A stretch of 64,000 bases of DNA, from contig NZ_VXCP01000041.1 of the NCBI RefSeq assembly GCF_011355085.1, positions 1-64,000 of the forward strand, read 5' to 3'. The first letter of the stretch is position 1, and each line of letters starts with the position of its first letter. Positions 45,182 to 53,514 of this stretch are shown here, piece by piece. Position numbers and translations under genes: made by a program. This DNA comes from Pseudomonas akapageensis. GTDB taxonomy: Bacteria; Pseudomonadota; Gammaproteobacteria; Pseudomonadales; Pseudomonadaceae. Under the pieces are notes generated by a model, which was given only the letters and a program-made list of their open reading frames with translations, made no database searches and was not told the origin of the DNA.

Positions 45182-45193
45182 GAGGGCTAGGCG

Positions 45194-45826
45194 ATGGAAC
45201 TCTACACCTACTACCGTTCGACTTCGTCTTACCGAGTGCGCATCGCGTTGGCCCTCAAGGGCCTCGATTACCAGTCGATCCCGGTCAACCTGCTCAAGGG
45301 CGAACAGCGGCAGGCGGACTTCCTCGCCCTCAACCCACAGGGCCGCGTGCCGGCCTTACGGGTCGGGGAGGGTGATCTGCTGGTGCAATCGCCGGCGATC
45401 ATCGAGTACCTGGAGGAATGTTATCCACAGCCAGCGTTGCTGGCCGCAGATCCGCTGCAGCGTGCCCATGCACGCAGTGTCGCGGCGCTGATCGGTTGCG
45501 ATGTCCATCCACTGCACAACGTCAGCGTACTCAATCAACTGCGCCAGCTGGGGCATGACGAGAGTCAGGTTACGCAGTGGATCGCTCACTGGATCACCCA
45601 GGGGTTGGCGGCAGTCGAGCAATTGATTGGCGATAAGGGTTATTGCTTTGGCGATACGCCGGGGCTGGCGGATGTCTACCTGATTCCGCAGCTGTATGCG
45701 GCTGAGCGTTTCAATATTTCCTTGAATGCATATCCGCGTATTCGTCGGGTGGCGGCGTTGGCGGCGGTGCATCCGGCGTTTGCTGAGGCGCATCCGGCGA
45801 ATCAGCCGGATACGCCTTCACAGTGA
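45194..45826 (+). CDS. maiA: Maleylacetoacetate isomerase (zeta-class GST)
   Basis: 210 residues (hmgC). Glutathione-dependent cis-trans isomerase linking HmgA and FahA. N-terminal thioredoxin-like domain with the zeta signature STSSYRVRIALALKG (9-23) supplying the glutathione-activating Ser; C-terminal helical domain. Spacing of 12 bases to fahA shows one operon. The order A-B-C with the last step's enzyme second is normal for this genus. Confidence 0.96.
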   Translation: MELYTYYRSTSSYRVRIALALKGLDYQSIPVNLLKGEQRQADFLALNPQGRVPALRVGEGDLLVQSPAIIEYLEECYPQPALLAADPLQRAHARSVAALIGCDVHPLHNVSVLNQLRQLGHDESQVTQWIAHWITQGLAAVEQLIGDKGYCFGDTPGLADVYLIPQLYAAERFNISLNAYPRIRRVAALAAVHPAFAEAHPANQPDTPSQ

Positions 45827-45830
45827 CCCC

Positions 45831-45929
45831 CTCGTTCCCACGCTCCGCGTGGGAATGCCTCTCCTGACGCTTAGCGTCATTGACGCAGAGCGTCTGCAAC
45901 GGCATTCCCACGCGGAGCGTGGGAATGAG
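45831..45929. repeat. Long inverted-repeat element, copy 1
   Basis: CTCGTTCCCACGCTCCGCGT with GGGAATGCC at the left end, and the inverted copy GGCATTCCCACGCGGAGCGT with GGGAATGAG at the right, around a variable middle that holds a smaller palindrome (GACGCTTAGCGTC). A second copy is at 55684-55794. Such 'cccacgc-ggagcgtggga' elements recur in Pseudomonas intergenic regions; this one may end the hmg transcript. Confidence 0.8.
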
Positions 45930-45940
45930 TAATCGCGGAT

Positions 45941-46747
45941 TCAATGCATGGACGGCTTGGGCGTCAGCAGATGACTCAACCGTTCACTCAAGCGCAACTG
46001 CTGGATCGGGTCATCACTGAGCAACAGCGCATGCTCCAGGTCGAAGCGCTCGGCCTGGGGGCAATCCAGGTGCTGATAGATCACGGCACGCGCCAGATAA
46101 TCGCTGGCATTGGCCGGGCCCAGTTCCATGACGCGTTCGGCGTCCTTGAGGGCGGAAAAGTGGTCATCGTGGGAGGAGTGCAACTGTCGCAGGTTGCGCG
46201 ACAGCCGTTGCAGTATCTGCACGGGGCTGGCCTCGAGCATGTGCTCGGCACTCAGCTGTACCTGCGGGCCGAATTGCCGGCCCAGCAGCTCGCGGCAGTC
46301 GGCGGTGTACAGGCGGCGTCCGCCGCACGGGTCCAGGACATGATCAGCGCCGGGAACCCGCAGTAAAAAGTGCCCAGGGAAGTTAACGCCCACCAGCGGG
46401 ATATTCAAACGTCTGGCCAACTCCAGGGTAATAAGAGCCAGGGCCAGTGGTTGCCCGCGCCGGCGTTGCAGCACCTTGTCGAGCAATGCCGCCTGTGGGC
46501 GCAGGGGATGGTACTCATCCTGCTGGAAGCCCAGGGACGCCAGGCGCCTGAGCAGGGGTTGCGCCAGTTCATTGACCGCAAGCATGGGCAAGCCAATACT
46601 GACTTGTTGCTGCAATTCGTTGAGGTCGCGCATGATGTGTTCAGGCTGCACACTGGAATCGTGTTCGGCAGCGACCCACAACGCCGCCTCGAAAGTTGCA
46701 GCGGGATTACGTTGCAGGCAGGCAAGGCACGCTTGGCGTGGGCTCAT
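45941..46747 (-). CDS. SirB1 family transglutaminase-like/TPR protein
   Basis: 268 residues. The N-terminal transglutaminase-like domain typical of SirB1/YchA (about 30-165: LLDKVLQRRRGQPLALALIT, GVNFPGHFLLRV, DPCGGRRLY) is followed by a tetratricopeptide region (about 195-250). The cytosolic function is unknown. It is flanked by the long repeat and a divergent amino-acid dehydrogenase gene, with no sign of being in their operons. Confidence 0.87.
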   Translation of the reverse strand: MSPRQACLACLQRNPAATFEAALWVAAEHDSSVQPEHIMRDLNELQQQVSIGLPMLAVNELAQPLLRRLASLGFQQDEYHPLRPQAALLDKVLQRRRGQPLALALITLELARRLNIPLVGVNFPGHFLLRVPGADHVLDPCGGRRLYTADCRELLGRQFGPQVQLSAEHMLEASPVQILQRLSRNLRQLHSSHDDHFSALKDAERVMELGPANASDYLARAVIYQHLDCPQAERFDLEHALLLSDDPIQQLRLSERLSHLLTPKPSMH

Positions 46748-46908
46748 GATTGTCTCCGCTCATCCTTTCCTTGTAGCGCTGGTATGGGCTTTCGTCCAGT
46801 AATCCGACCCTGGATATCGAGTTGTCAGGGGATTTATTCCGGCGCACTTCGGCACGGCGTGCGTCGCCGCCTATACTTGGATCAGCAACATGATTCGGGA
46901 GCCCGTCG

Positions 46909-47937
46909 ATGTTCGCTCTCATGCAAAGCACTCGCACACAATCATTGCACCTGACCGTCGATCCGGCGACCGGGCTCAAGGCCGTTATCGCTATACACAG
47001 CGATCGCATCGGCCCGGCCCTGGGCGGCTGTCGCTATCTGGCGTACCCCGACGACGAAAGTGCGATGATCGACGCGATTCGGCTCGCCCAAGGCATGAGC
47101 TACAAGGCTGCGCTGGCTGGCCTGCCATTGGGTGGCGGCAAGGCCGTGATCATTCGCAATCCCCATGTGGAAAACCGGGCCGCATTGTTCGAAGCCTTCG
47201 GCCGTTTCATCGAGAGCCTGGAGGGGCGCTATATCACGGCGATCGACAGCGGCACCTCGACCGTTGATATGGACTGCATCGCCCAGTGCACACAGCATGT
47301 CACCAGTACCACGGCTGCCGGCGATCCCTCGCCGCACGCGGCGATGGGCGTGTTTGCGGGCATTCGCGCCACGTGCATGGCGCGCCTGGGCAGCGACAAC
47401 CTCGAAGGCCTGCGCGTGGCGGTACAAGGATTGGGAAACGTCGGCTATGCCCTGGCTGAACAGCTGCACGCCGCGGGTGCCGAACTGTTGGTCAGCGATT
47501 ACGATTCCGGGCGCGTGCAACTGGCGATGGAGCAGTTTGGCGCGCATCCCGTGGCCAGCGAAGCGCTGATCAGTACCCCGTGCGACATCTTCGCGCCCTG
47601 TGGCCTGGGCTCGATCCTCAATGGCCAGAGTGTCAACCAGCTGCGTTGCGCCGCAGTGGCCGGCTCGGCCAACAATCAACTGACCACTATGCAGGCCGCC
47701 GACCAGTTGGAGGCACGCGGCATTCTTTATGCCCCGGACTACATCATCAATTCCGGTGGGCTGATCTATGTGGCATTGAAACACCGGGGCGAAGACCTCG
47801 GCACGATAACGGCGCACCTGTCACGGATTCCCCAGCGCTTGACCGAGGTATTTGCCCACGCCCAGGCCGAAAAGCGCTCGCCGGCACGGGTTGCCGAGGC
47901 CCTGGCCGAACGGTTGGTTTACCAGCAGGTCACTTGA
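46909..47937 (+). CDS. Leucine/phenylalanine/valine dehydrogenase
   Basis: 342 residues, NAD-dependent oxidative deamination of branched-chain or aromatic amino acids to 2-oxo acids. Catalytic lysines K66 (GMSYKAALAG) and K78 (PLGGGKAVI), the substrate-domain IGPALGGCR, and the Rossmann motif VQGLGNVG (about 174). The length matches the short octameric leucine dehydrogenase group. It precedes a 2-oxoacid dehydrogenase operon by 88 bases, supplying it with 2-oxo acids. Confidence 0.92.
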   Translation: MFALMQSTRTQSLHLTVDPATGLKAVIAIHSDRIGPALGGCRYLAYPDDESAMIDAIRLAQGMSYKAALAGLPLGGGKAVIIRNPHVENRAALFEAFGRFIESLEGRYITAIDSGTSTVDMDCIAQCTQHVTSTTAAGDPSPHAAMGVFAGIRATCMARLGSDNLEGLRVAVQGLGNVGYALAEQLHAAGAELLVSDYDSGRVQLAMEQFGAHPVASEALISTPCDIFAPCGLGSILNGQSVNQLRCAAVAGSANNQLTTMQAADQLEARGILYAPDYIINSGGLIYVALKHRGEDLGTITAHLSRIPQRLTEVFAHAQAEKRSPARVAEALAERLVYQQVT

Positions 47938-48025
47938 AGCCTGCCATTGCCGCTGAAAGGAACAGCGACCGCCACACGCCGTCGACGGATTAACCACGCG
48001 TGCCCCGCGTGCCAGGAGTGGTGCA

Positions 48026-49126
48026 ATGACTGCCAAGAAAATCGAGCTTCCCTATACCCGTTATCTTTCCCCCGATGGACGCCTGATCGGCGCAATGCCC
48101 GACTCGGCCGACGACTTCAATCTGCTCACGCGCCTCTACCGGCAAATGGTCCTGACCCGCCTCTTCGACCAGAAAGCCGTGGCCCTGCAACGCACCGGAC
48201 GCATCGGCACTTACGCCCCGACCCTCGGTCAGGAAGCTATCGGTGTCGCGATCGGCTTCTTGATGCAACCAGATGATGTGCTGGTGCCGTATTACCGCGA
48301 CACGGCCGTACAACTGGTACGTGGCGTACGCATGGAGGAGATCCTGCTGTATTGGGGCGGTGACGAGCGCGGCAGCGATTTCGCCGAACCGGGCGTGGCC
48401 GAAGACTTTCCCATTTGCGTGCCGATCGCCACCCAGGCCTTGCATGCCTGCGGGGTGGCCAGCGCGTTCAAGATCCGTGGCGAGCATCGGGTCGTGGTCA
48501 CCACCTGCGGCGATGGCGCGACCAGCAAGGGCGACTTTCTCGAGGCACTCAACGTAGCCGGTGCCTGGCAGCTGCCGGTGGTGTTCGTGGTGAACAATAA
48601 CCAATGGGCCATTTCCGTCCCGCGGCGCATTCAATGCGGTGCACCGACCCTGGCACAGAAAGCCGTTGGCGCGGGCTTTCATGGCGAGCAGGTCGATGGC
48701 AACGACATGCTCGCCGTCTATGAACGGATGCAAGTGGCGCTGGAGCGGGCCCGGCAGGGCAAGGGGCCGGTGCTGCTCGAATGCCTGAGTTATCGCCTGG
48801 GCGACCACACCACGGCCGACGACGCCACCCGTTATCGTCCGGCCGAAGAGGTCAAGCACGCCTGGCAGGAAGAACCGATCAAGCGTCTGCAATCGTTCCT
48901 GGCCAGCCAGGGCGTGTGGGATGAGGGGCGTGAACAGGCACTGATCGCCGAGTGTCAGGCCCTGGTCGGGCAGGCTGTGGATAACTTCGAGGGTGCCGGC
49001 CTGCAATCGCCTGAATCGATCGTCGACCATGTCTATGCCCGCTGGCCCAAGGCCCTGGCCGAACAGCGCGAAGAAATTCTCGAACGGGCCATCCGGCATG
49101 CAGGAGGCAGCGGCCATGGCCAATGA
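48026..49126 (+). CDS. pdhA: 2-oxoacid dehydrogenase E1 component, alpha subunit
   Basis: 366 residues. Thiamine diphosphate motif from GDG (162-164) to NNN (190-192), phosphorylation-loop-like YRLGDHTTADDATRY (about 255-269). Resembles the PdhA/AcoA group. With E1beta and E2 it forms a heterotetrameric 2-oxoacid decarboxylase; substrate could be pyruvate or, given the amino-acid dehydrogenase upstream, a branched-chain or aromatic 2-oxo acid. The gene end overlaps the next start by 11 bases. Confidence 0.93.
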   Translation: MTAKKIELPYTRYLSPDGRLIGAMPDSADDFNLLTRLYRQMVLTRLFDQKAVALQRTGRIGTYAPTLGQEAIGVAIGFLMQPDDVLVPYYRDTAVQLVRGVRMEEILLYWGGDERGSDFAEPGVAEDFPICVPIATQALHACGVASAFKIRGEHRVVVTTCGDGATSKGDFLEALNVAGAWQLPVVFVVNNNQWAISVPRRIQCGAPTLAQKAVGAGFHGEQVDGNDMLAVYERMQVALERARQGKGPVLLECLSYRLGDHTTADDATRYRPAEEVKHAWQEEPIKRLQSFLASQGVWDEGREQALIAECQALVGQAVDNFEGAGLQSPESIVDHVYARWPKALAEQREEILERAIRHAGGSGHGQ

Positions 49127-50102
49127 CAAGGTGACCTTGCTCCAAGCGATCAATCTGGCCCTGCACCGGGCCATGGCCGAGGACGAGCGGGTGGTTGTCC
49201 TGGGGGAGGACGTCGGGGTCAATGGCGGGGTTTTCCGGGCCACCCAGGGACTGCGCGACAGCTTCGGTTTCAAGCGAGTGATCGACACGCCCCTGGCCGA
49301 AACCATGATAGCCGGCCTTGCCGTCGGCATGGCCGCCCAAGGGCTGAGGCCAGTGCTGGAAATCCAGTTCATGGGCTTTATCTATGCGACCATGGAACAC
49401 CTGGTGTCTCATGCCAGCCGCCTGCGTAATCGCACGCGCGGCCGGCTGAGTTGTCCGCTGGTGTTGCGGTCACCCATGGGCGCGGGCATTCGCGCACCCG
49501 AGCATCACAGCGAAAGCACCGAAGCGATGTTTGCCCATGTGCCAGGCCTGCGTGTGGTGGTGCCGTCCTCGCCGGCGCGGGCCTATGGTTTGTTGCTGGC
49601 TGCGATCGACGATCCGGACCCGGTGATTTTCCTCGAACCGACACGCTTGTATCGGATGAACCCGCAACCCTTGAGCGACGACGGTCGGCGCCTGCCGCTC
49701 GACAGTTGTTTTACCTTGCGCGAAGGCAGTGACCTGACCTTGATCAGTTGGGGCGCGAGTGTCATGGAGACGCTCAAGGCGGCCGACGCCCTGGCCGAAC
49801 AGGGCATTTCGGCGGAGGTCATCGATGTGGCCTGTATCAAGCCACTGGACCTCGACACCCTGGAAGCCTCGGTGCGCAAGACCGGTCGCTGCGTGATCGT
49901 GCATGAAGCGCCGCGCACCTGTGGCGTCGGTGGCGAAATTGCTGCCAGCCTCTACGAACGTGTTTTCCTGGATCTGCAGGCGCCCATCCAGCGGGTCACC
50001 GCCCCGGACATTCCGCCGCCCTTGTATCGCCTCGAGCAGCTGTACATGCCCAGCGTGGAAGACATCCTCCACGCCTGCGACCACGTTCTGAATTTTGCCT
50101 GA
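49116..50102 (+). CDS. pdhB: 2-oxoacid dehydrogenase E1 component, beta subunit
   Basis: 328 residues from ATG 49116 (AGGAGG at 49102-49107, inside pdhA). Family motifs: VVVLGEDVGVNGGVFRATQG (about 24-43), DTPLAETMIAGLAVGMA and FMGFIYATMEHLVSHASR, and the transketolase C-terminal domain (about 195-315). Overlap with pdhA favours equal output of the two subunits. The frame open from 48993 is a shadow. Confidence 0.95.
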   Translation: MANDKVTLLQAINLALHRAMAEDERVVVLGEDVGVNGGVFRATQGLRDSFGFKRVIDTPLAETMIAGLAVGMAAQGLRPVLEIQFMGFIYATMEHLVSHASRLRNRTRGRLSCPLVLRSPMGAGIRAPEHHSESTEAMFAHVPGLRVVVPSSPARAYGLLLAAIDDPDPVIFLEPTRLYRMNPQPLSDDGRRLPLDSCFTLREGSDLTLISWGASVMETLKAADALAEQGISAEVIDVACIKPLDLDTLEASVRKTGRCVIVHEAPRTCGVGGEIAASLYERVFLDLQAPIQRVTAPDIPPPLYRLEQLYMPSVEDILHACDHVLNFA

Positions 50103-50112
50103 GGAGGCCTTG

Positions 50113-51219
50113 ATGAAGTATTTCAAACTGCCCGACCTGGGCGAGGGGCTGCAGGAAGCGGAGATTGTGCAATGGCACGTCCAGGCGGGCGATATGGTCA
50201 AGGCCGACCAGTTGCTGGTCTCGGTGGAAACGGCCAAGGCGCTGGTCGATATTCCGGCACCCTACGATGGTGTCGTAGCAAAGACCTTTGGTGCGGCAGG
50301 CGACATTCTGCATGTGGGCGAGCCGTTGCTCGGCTATGAAGGCGAGGCCGATGCCGGCACCGTGGTCGGTCGCCTGGAAGGCGGGGGCAACCGTCAGGAC
50401 GATCAGTTTTTCGTGGGGGCAGCGCCTTCCACCCGTGAACACATGGCGACCCGTGCGACGCCTGCGGTACGTCAGTTGGCGCGACAGATGGGCGTCGAAT
50501 TGAGTGCGTTGAGTGGCACCGGCAGCGATGGACTGATTACCCGTGCCGATGTCGAAGCCGCGGCGCAGACCCAACAGGATCGTTTTGGCGGCGAGAAACT
50601 GCGTGGCGTGCGCCGCAGCATGGCGCTGAATATGGCCAGGTCCCATGCCGAAGTGGTGCCGGTGACGCTGTTTGCCGATGCCGACCTGCACCGCTGGGGC
50701 GAAGCCCGTGATCCATTGATCCGCCTGGGCAAGGCGATGGCGGCGGCTTGTGCGGCTGTGCCAGTGCTCAACAGCTGGTTCGATGGCCGCAACCTGTCGA
50801 TCCGTCAGCATGACCACCTTGACCTGGGCATCGCCGTCGATACCCCCGATGGCCTGTTCGTGCCGGTATTGCGCGATGTCGGAAATCGTAGTCCCGAGGA
50901 CTTGAAGGCCGGTGTGAGCCGTTTGCGTGCTGACGTCGAGGCCCGCTCGATTCCACCTCAGGAAATGATGGGCGCGACCTTGACCCTGTCCAACTTCGGG
51001 ACCTTGTTCGGCCGTTACGCAAACCCGGTGGTGGTGCCGCCGCAAGTGGCCATTCTGGGTGCAGGAGGGATCCGCGAAGAGCCGGTGGCAGTCGCGGGCG
51101 AGGTCGTGGTGCACCCGATCCTGCCGCTGTCGCTGACGTTCGACCACCGAGCCGTCACCGGCGGTGAAGCCGCACGCTTTTTCAAGGCGCTGGTGCAGGC
51201 GCTGGAACAGCCCGACTGA
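50113..51219 (+). CDS. 2-oxoacid dehydrogenase E2 dihydrolipoamide acyltransferase
   Basis: 368 residues. One lipoyl domain with the modified lysine K42 (SVETAKALVD), one peripheral subunit-binding domain (about 118-153, ATPAVRQLARQMG), and the catalytic domain ending with DHRAVTGG (DHxxxG motif, about 340). A short E2 compared with AceF (three lipoyl domains). GAGGAGG sits 6 bases before ATG 50113. No E3 (lpd) gene follows: a terminator does. Confidence 0.94.
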   Translation: MKYFKLPDLGEGLQEAEIVQWHVQAGDMVKADQLLVSVETAKALVDIPAPYDGVVAKTFGAAGDILHVGEPLLGYEGEADAGTVVGRLEGGGNRQDDQFFVGAAPSTREHMATRATPAVRQLARQMGVELSALSGTGSDGLITRADVEAAAQTQQDRFGGEKLRGVRRSMALNMARSHAEVVPVTLFADADLHRWGEARDPLIRLGKAMAAACAAVPVLNSWFDGRNLSIRQHDHLDLGIAVDTPDGLFVPVLRDVGNRSPEDLKAGVSRLRADVEARSIPPQEMMGATLTLSNFGTLFGRYANPVVVPPQVAILGAGGIREEPVAVAGEVVVHPILPLSLTFDHRAVTGGEAARFFKALVQALEQPD

Positions 51220-51228
51220 CGGGCAACG

Positions 51229-51262
51229 AAAAAAGCCCTGGGCATGTACCTCAGGGCTTTTT
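51229..51262. terminator. Bidirectional rho-independent terminator
   Basis: AAAAAA-GCCCTG (51229-51240) and CAGGGC-TTTTT (51252-51262), loop of 11. It lies between the convergent E2 gene and yebG and can serve both. Confidence 0.88.
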
Positions 51263-51273
51263 CGCAATTGCGG

Positions 51274-51537
51274 TCACTCGGCGGCTTCACCTGTGAGCAG
51301 CTCCGACAGGGCGTCGGGCTGGCTCTTGAATGCCTTGGCGAACACATCGCGGTTCTTGGCCATGTAGATGCCGGCGTCTTCCACTTGTTGCTCGGTCAAT
51401 GACGGTACGGCTTTCTTCAGGACTTCAGCGAGCAGTTCGGCCAGCTCGAGCATTTTGTCATGACGGTCAGCTTCGGCTTTATCCATGAACAAGCGCTCCA
51501 GATCTCGGCTGCTGCGGTATACCACTTCGACGGCCAT
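51274..51537 (-). CDS. yebG: YebG family SOS-regulated protein
   Basis: 87 residues of the YebG family, a DNA-damage-inducible protein of unknown biochemical role. Starts MAVEVVYRSSRDLERLFMDK with the typical helical continuation and no membrane segment. A near-consensus LexA box lies 44 bases upstream of the ATG, which confirms the family assignment and the start. Confidence 0.92.
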   Translation of the reverse strand: MAVEVVYRSSRDLERLFMDKAEADRHDKMLELAELLAEVLKKAVPSLTEQQVEDAGIYMAKNRDVFAKAFKSQPDALSELLTGEAAE

Positions 51538-51580
51538 TCACCACCTCACATGCCTTTGCGATAGTGGCCCTTTGTGACCA

Positions 51581-51596
51581 CTGTATTTTTATACAG
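51581..51596 (-). promoter_or_regulatory. LexA (SOS) box upstream of yebG
   Basis: CTGTATTTTTATACAG matches the CTGT-N8-ACAG LexA consensus of gammaproteobacteria. Confidence 0.92.
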
Positions 51597-51755
51597 CTAA
51601 AAGCATAAGCGAATCGTTCACACAACGCAAATCCCCGGTGCCCTGCGGCGTTTGGACGCCATCCTAATCAACCCGCTGGCCTTTATTCTGCATGCAGGCA
51701 AACGTCATATCCTTGCCGCATCATTCGTTCTAGCCGCTCTAAGGAAAACCTCACC

Positions 51756-52256
51756 GTGAAAATCAATTGGGCCGAGTCCCTGCGCCAGTCTGTCCATGGG
51801 TTGGCGGAATCGCTGGGCAACCTGTTCGTGGAGACCTTCCATTACCTGGCGCTGTTCGCTATTGGTGCAGTCACCGCGTGGGCGGCGGTCATGGCCTTCC
51901 TTGGGATGATCGAAAAGGGCCATATCACCGTCGACGATATCCTGCTGTTGTTCATCTACCTGGAGCTCGGTGCCATGGTTGGCATCTACTTCAAGACCAA
52001 CCACATGCCGGTGCGTTTTCTGATCTACGTGGCGATCACGGCGTTGACGCGTCTGCTGATATCCGATGTTTCGCACCATAATCCGCCAGATTTGGGCGTG
52101 GTTTATCTTTCTGGGGCAATTTTGCTGCTGGCGTTCGCAATCCTGGTGGTGCGCTATGCTTCCTCGCAGTTCCCTTCAGTGAAAATCGAGAACCCGCATC
52201 GCAAGACCGGGGCGGGCTCCAGTGAACATCTGGAAGTGGAGAAGGGCGAGATCTGA
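51756..52256 (+). CDS. PsiE-family phosphate-starvation-inducible membrane protein
   Basis: 166 residues, four membrane segments (about 28-50, 62-80, 86-103, 117-136) and the conserved LEL and KTNHMPVRFLIYVAITALTR stretch of PsiE. The function in phosphate stress is not established. GTG start at 51756 with AAGGAAAA upstream. The last 30 residues are a polar tail. No PhoB box was identified with confidence. Confidence 0.88.
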   Translation: MKINWAESLRQSVHGLAESLGNLFVETFHYLALFAIGAVTAWAAVMAFLGMIEKGHITVDDILLLFIYLELGAMVGIYFKTNHMPVRFLIYVAITALTRLLISDVSHHNPPDLGVVYLSGAILLLAFAILVVRYASSQFPSVKIENPHRKTGAGSSEHLEVEKGEI

Positions 52257-52258
52257 AC

Positions 52259-52567
52259 TCAGTAGCCCCGGCGTGGCTGGTCGTGCGACGAGCCTTTTCG
52301 CTGCGAGCTGTCACTATTGGTCATGGCCGCCAGGAGCGGGATGGCGCTGTGACCCTGTTCGATGGCGATGCCCAGTTGCACGCTCTCGATCAGGCGTTGC
52401 AGACGCCGCGGGTCATTGCGTTGGGCTGCGCTGATCAGGCGTTTGGCAACCACGCCGTGTTCGTCGGAGAGGGTCAGCATGATGCTGCCGTCCAGGTGCT
52501 GGATGCTCAGATTGACCCGGTAACGGGGCTGAAAGGCATCGTTAATCAGTTGGAAAGGGTTGTCCAT
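52259..52567 (-). CDS. DUF3509 family protein
   Basis: 102 residues, a family seen mainly in Pseudomonas, unknown function. Pattern MDNPFQLINDAFQPRYRVNL, LDGSIMLTLSD, VAKRLISAAQRNDPRRLQRL. The fold looks like a small alpha/beta domain; the last 20 residues are low complexity. It converges with psiE, the stops being two bases apart. Confidence 0.82.
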   Translation of the reverse strand: MDNPFQLINDAFQPRYRVNLSIQHLDGSIMLTLSDEHGVVAKRLISAAQRNDPRRLQRLIESVQLGIAIEQGHSAIPLLAAMTNSDSSQRKGSSHDQPRRGY

Positions 52568-52706
52568 GCTGCGTCACCTGACTAGTAAGACATGCATTCA
52601 TTGACTGCGCGAGACACCGATTAGTTCGTCTCGGCAGACCACTGACGGGGGCTCTATCTAAACCAGAGCAATACGCATGCCGGACAGCCAGCCACTCGCC
52701 GGACAT

Positions 52707-52738
52707 AAAAAAGGCGAGCTCTCTGGCTCGCCTTTTTT
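52707..52738. terminator. Bidirectional rho-independent terminator
   Basis: AAAAAA-GGCGAGC (52707-52719), TCTCTG loop, GCTCGCC-TTTTTT (52726-52738). Ends the minus-strand RaiA-like transcript and could act rightward too. Confidence 0.88.
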
Positions 52739-52767
52739 GCTTTCTTTGGGGCTACTTACCCGATCCT

Positions 52768-53181
52768 TCAGCTGCCGTATTTGGCTGCCTGCTCGTTTTC
52801 CAGAAAATCTTCCTGCAGCAGGGCATCCGAGTTCTTGCCAACCGGCTGGTCATCGTTGGATGCGTGTTTGCTGCGCCGCAGCCTGCCGAACAAGTGCTCC
52901 AGTGCGTGTTCAAGTTTGGTGGCTGCACCATCAATTGCCTGCTCCAGCGAAGCGGCTTTATGGGTGACTGAAATCGGTTGGTGGCCTTTTGGTCTCGCCT
53001 CCATCTGGCAGCGCATGTCATGCGGGCCTGGCTTGTCGCCATTTTCGTCGCGAAGGTGGACCTCAATGCGGGTCAGATCTTCTTCGTAACGTTCGAGCGC
53101 GGTCTCTACGGTAGTACGTACCCACTCCTCAAGTCTGTTGCTGCTTTGAATATGGTTGTCGCTATTGACTTGGATTTGCAT
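52768..53181 (-). CDS. HPF/RaiA family ribosome-associated protein
   Basis: 137 residues. The core is the beta-alpha-beta-beta-beta-alpha fold of ribosome hibernation factors (MQIQVNSDNHIQSSNRLEEW, RIEVHLRDENGDK, CQMEARPKGHQPISVTHKA, LEQAIDGAATKLEHALEHLF). A divergent member: it is not next to rpoN/ptsN where the classical hpf lies, and it has an acidic C-terminal tail of about 30 residues. Probably binds the 30S subunit under stress; that is family-based. Confidence 0.85.
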   Translation of the reverse strand: MQIQVNSDNHIQSSNRLEEWVRTTVETALERYEEDLTRIEVHLRDENGDKPGPHDMRCQMEARPKGHQPISVTHKAASLEQAIDGAATKLEHALEHLFGRLRRSKHASNDDQPVGKNSDALLQEDFLENEQAAKYGS

Positions 53182-53514
53182 AGTTCATCCCTTATTCAGC
53201 TAGCTCGCAAGGGAATCAATGGTGGGCTCCAGCTGAGCGCAAACCATTGCCCCTTGAGTTACAAGGTCAGGCACTGGGAGAAACATTTCAACCCCTTTTG
53301 AAAGATAAATATTTGGCGGCAAAAAAATAGAACCGGTCATCAGTGATGGCAGGTTCTTTGCTATGGAAGGTGAGGCTTTAGCGCCTCCAGCGGCGACTCG
53401 CGAGCCGGTTCTCGGCCGTTTGAATTAGCTGCGGTAGGTCACCGAAATGAAAAAAAAGCCCGGATCTTGCGGTCCGGGCTTGCCTGACTTCACCCCCGAA
53501 AAGTCAGGCCGTGA
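53182..53514. other. Gap with a possible minus-strand small RNA
   Basis: Two minus-strand terminators flank about 90 bases. One (53450-53479) ends the large exported-protein gene. The second: AGAACC (53329-53334) with GGTTCT (53352-53357), preceded on the plus strand by AAAAAAAT, i.e. a T-run after the hairpin on the minus strand. The stretch between them has no reading frame. A small RNA ending at about 53322 is possible; a tandem terminator is the simpler view. Confidence 0.35.
53450..53479 (-). terminator. Rho-independent terminator of the poly-Gly exported protein gene
   Basis: On the minus strand: GCCCGGA, 8-base loop, TCCGGGC, then eight T (plus strand A-run 53450-53457). It lies 36 bases after the stop. 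Confidence 0.88.
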
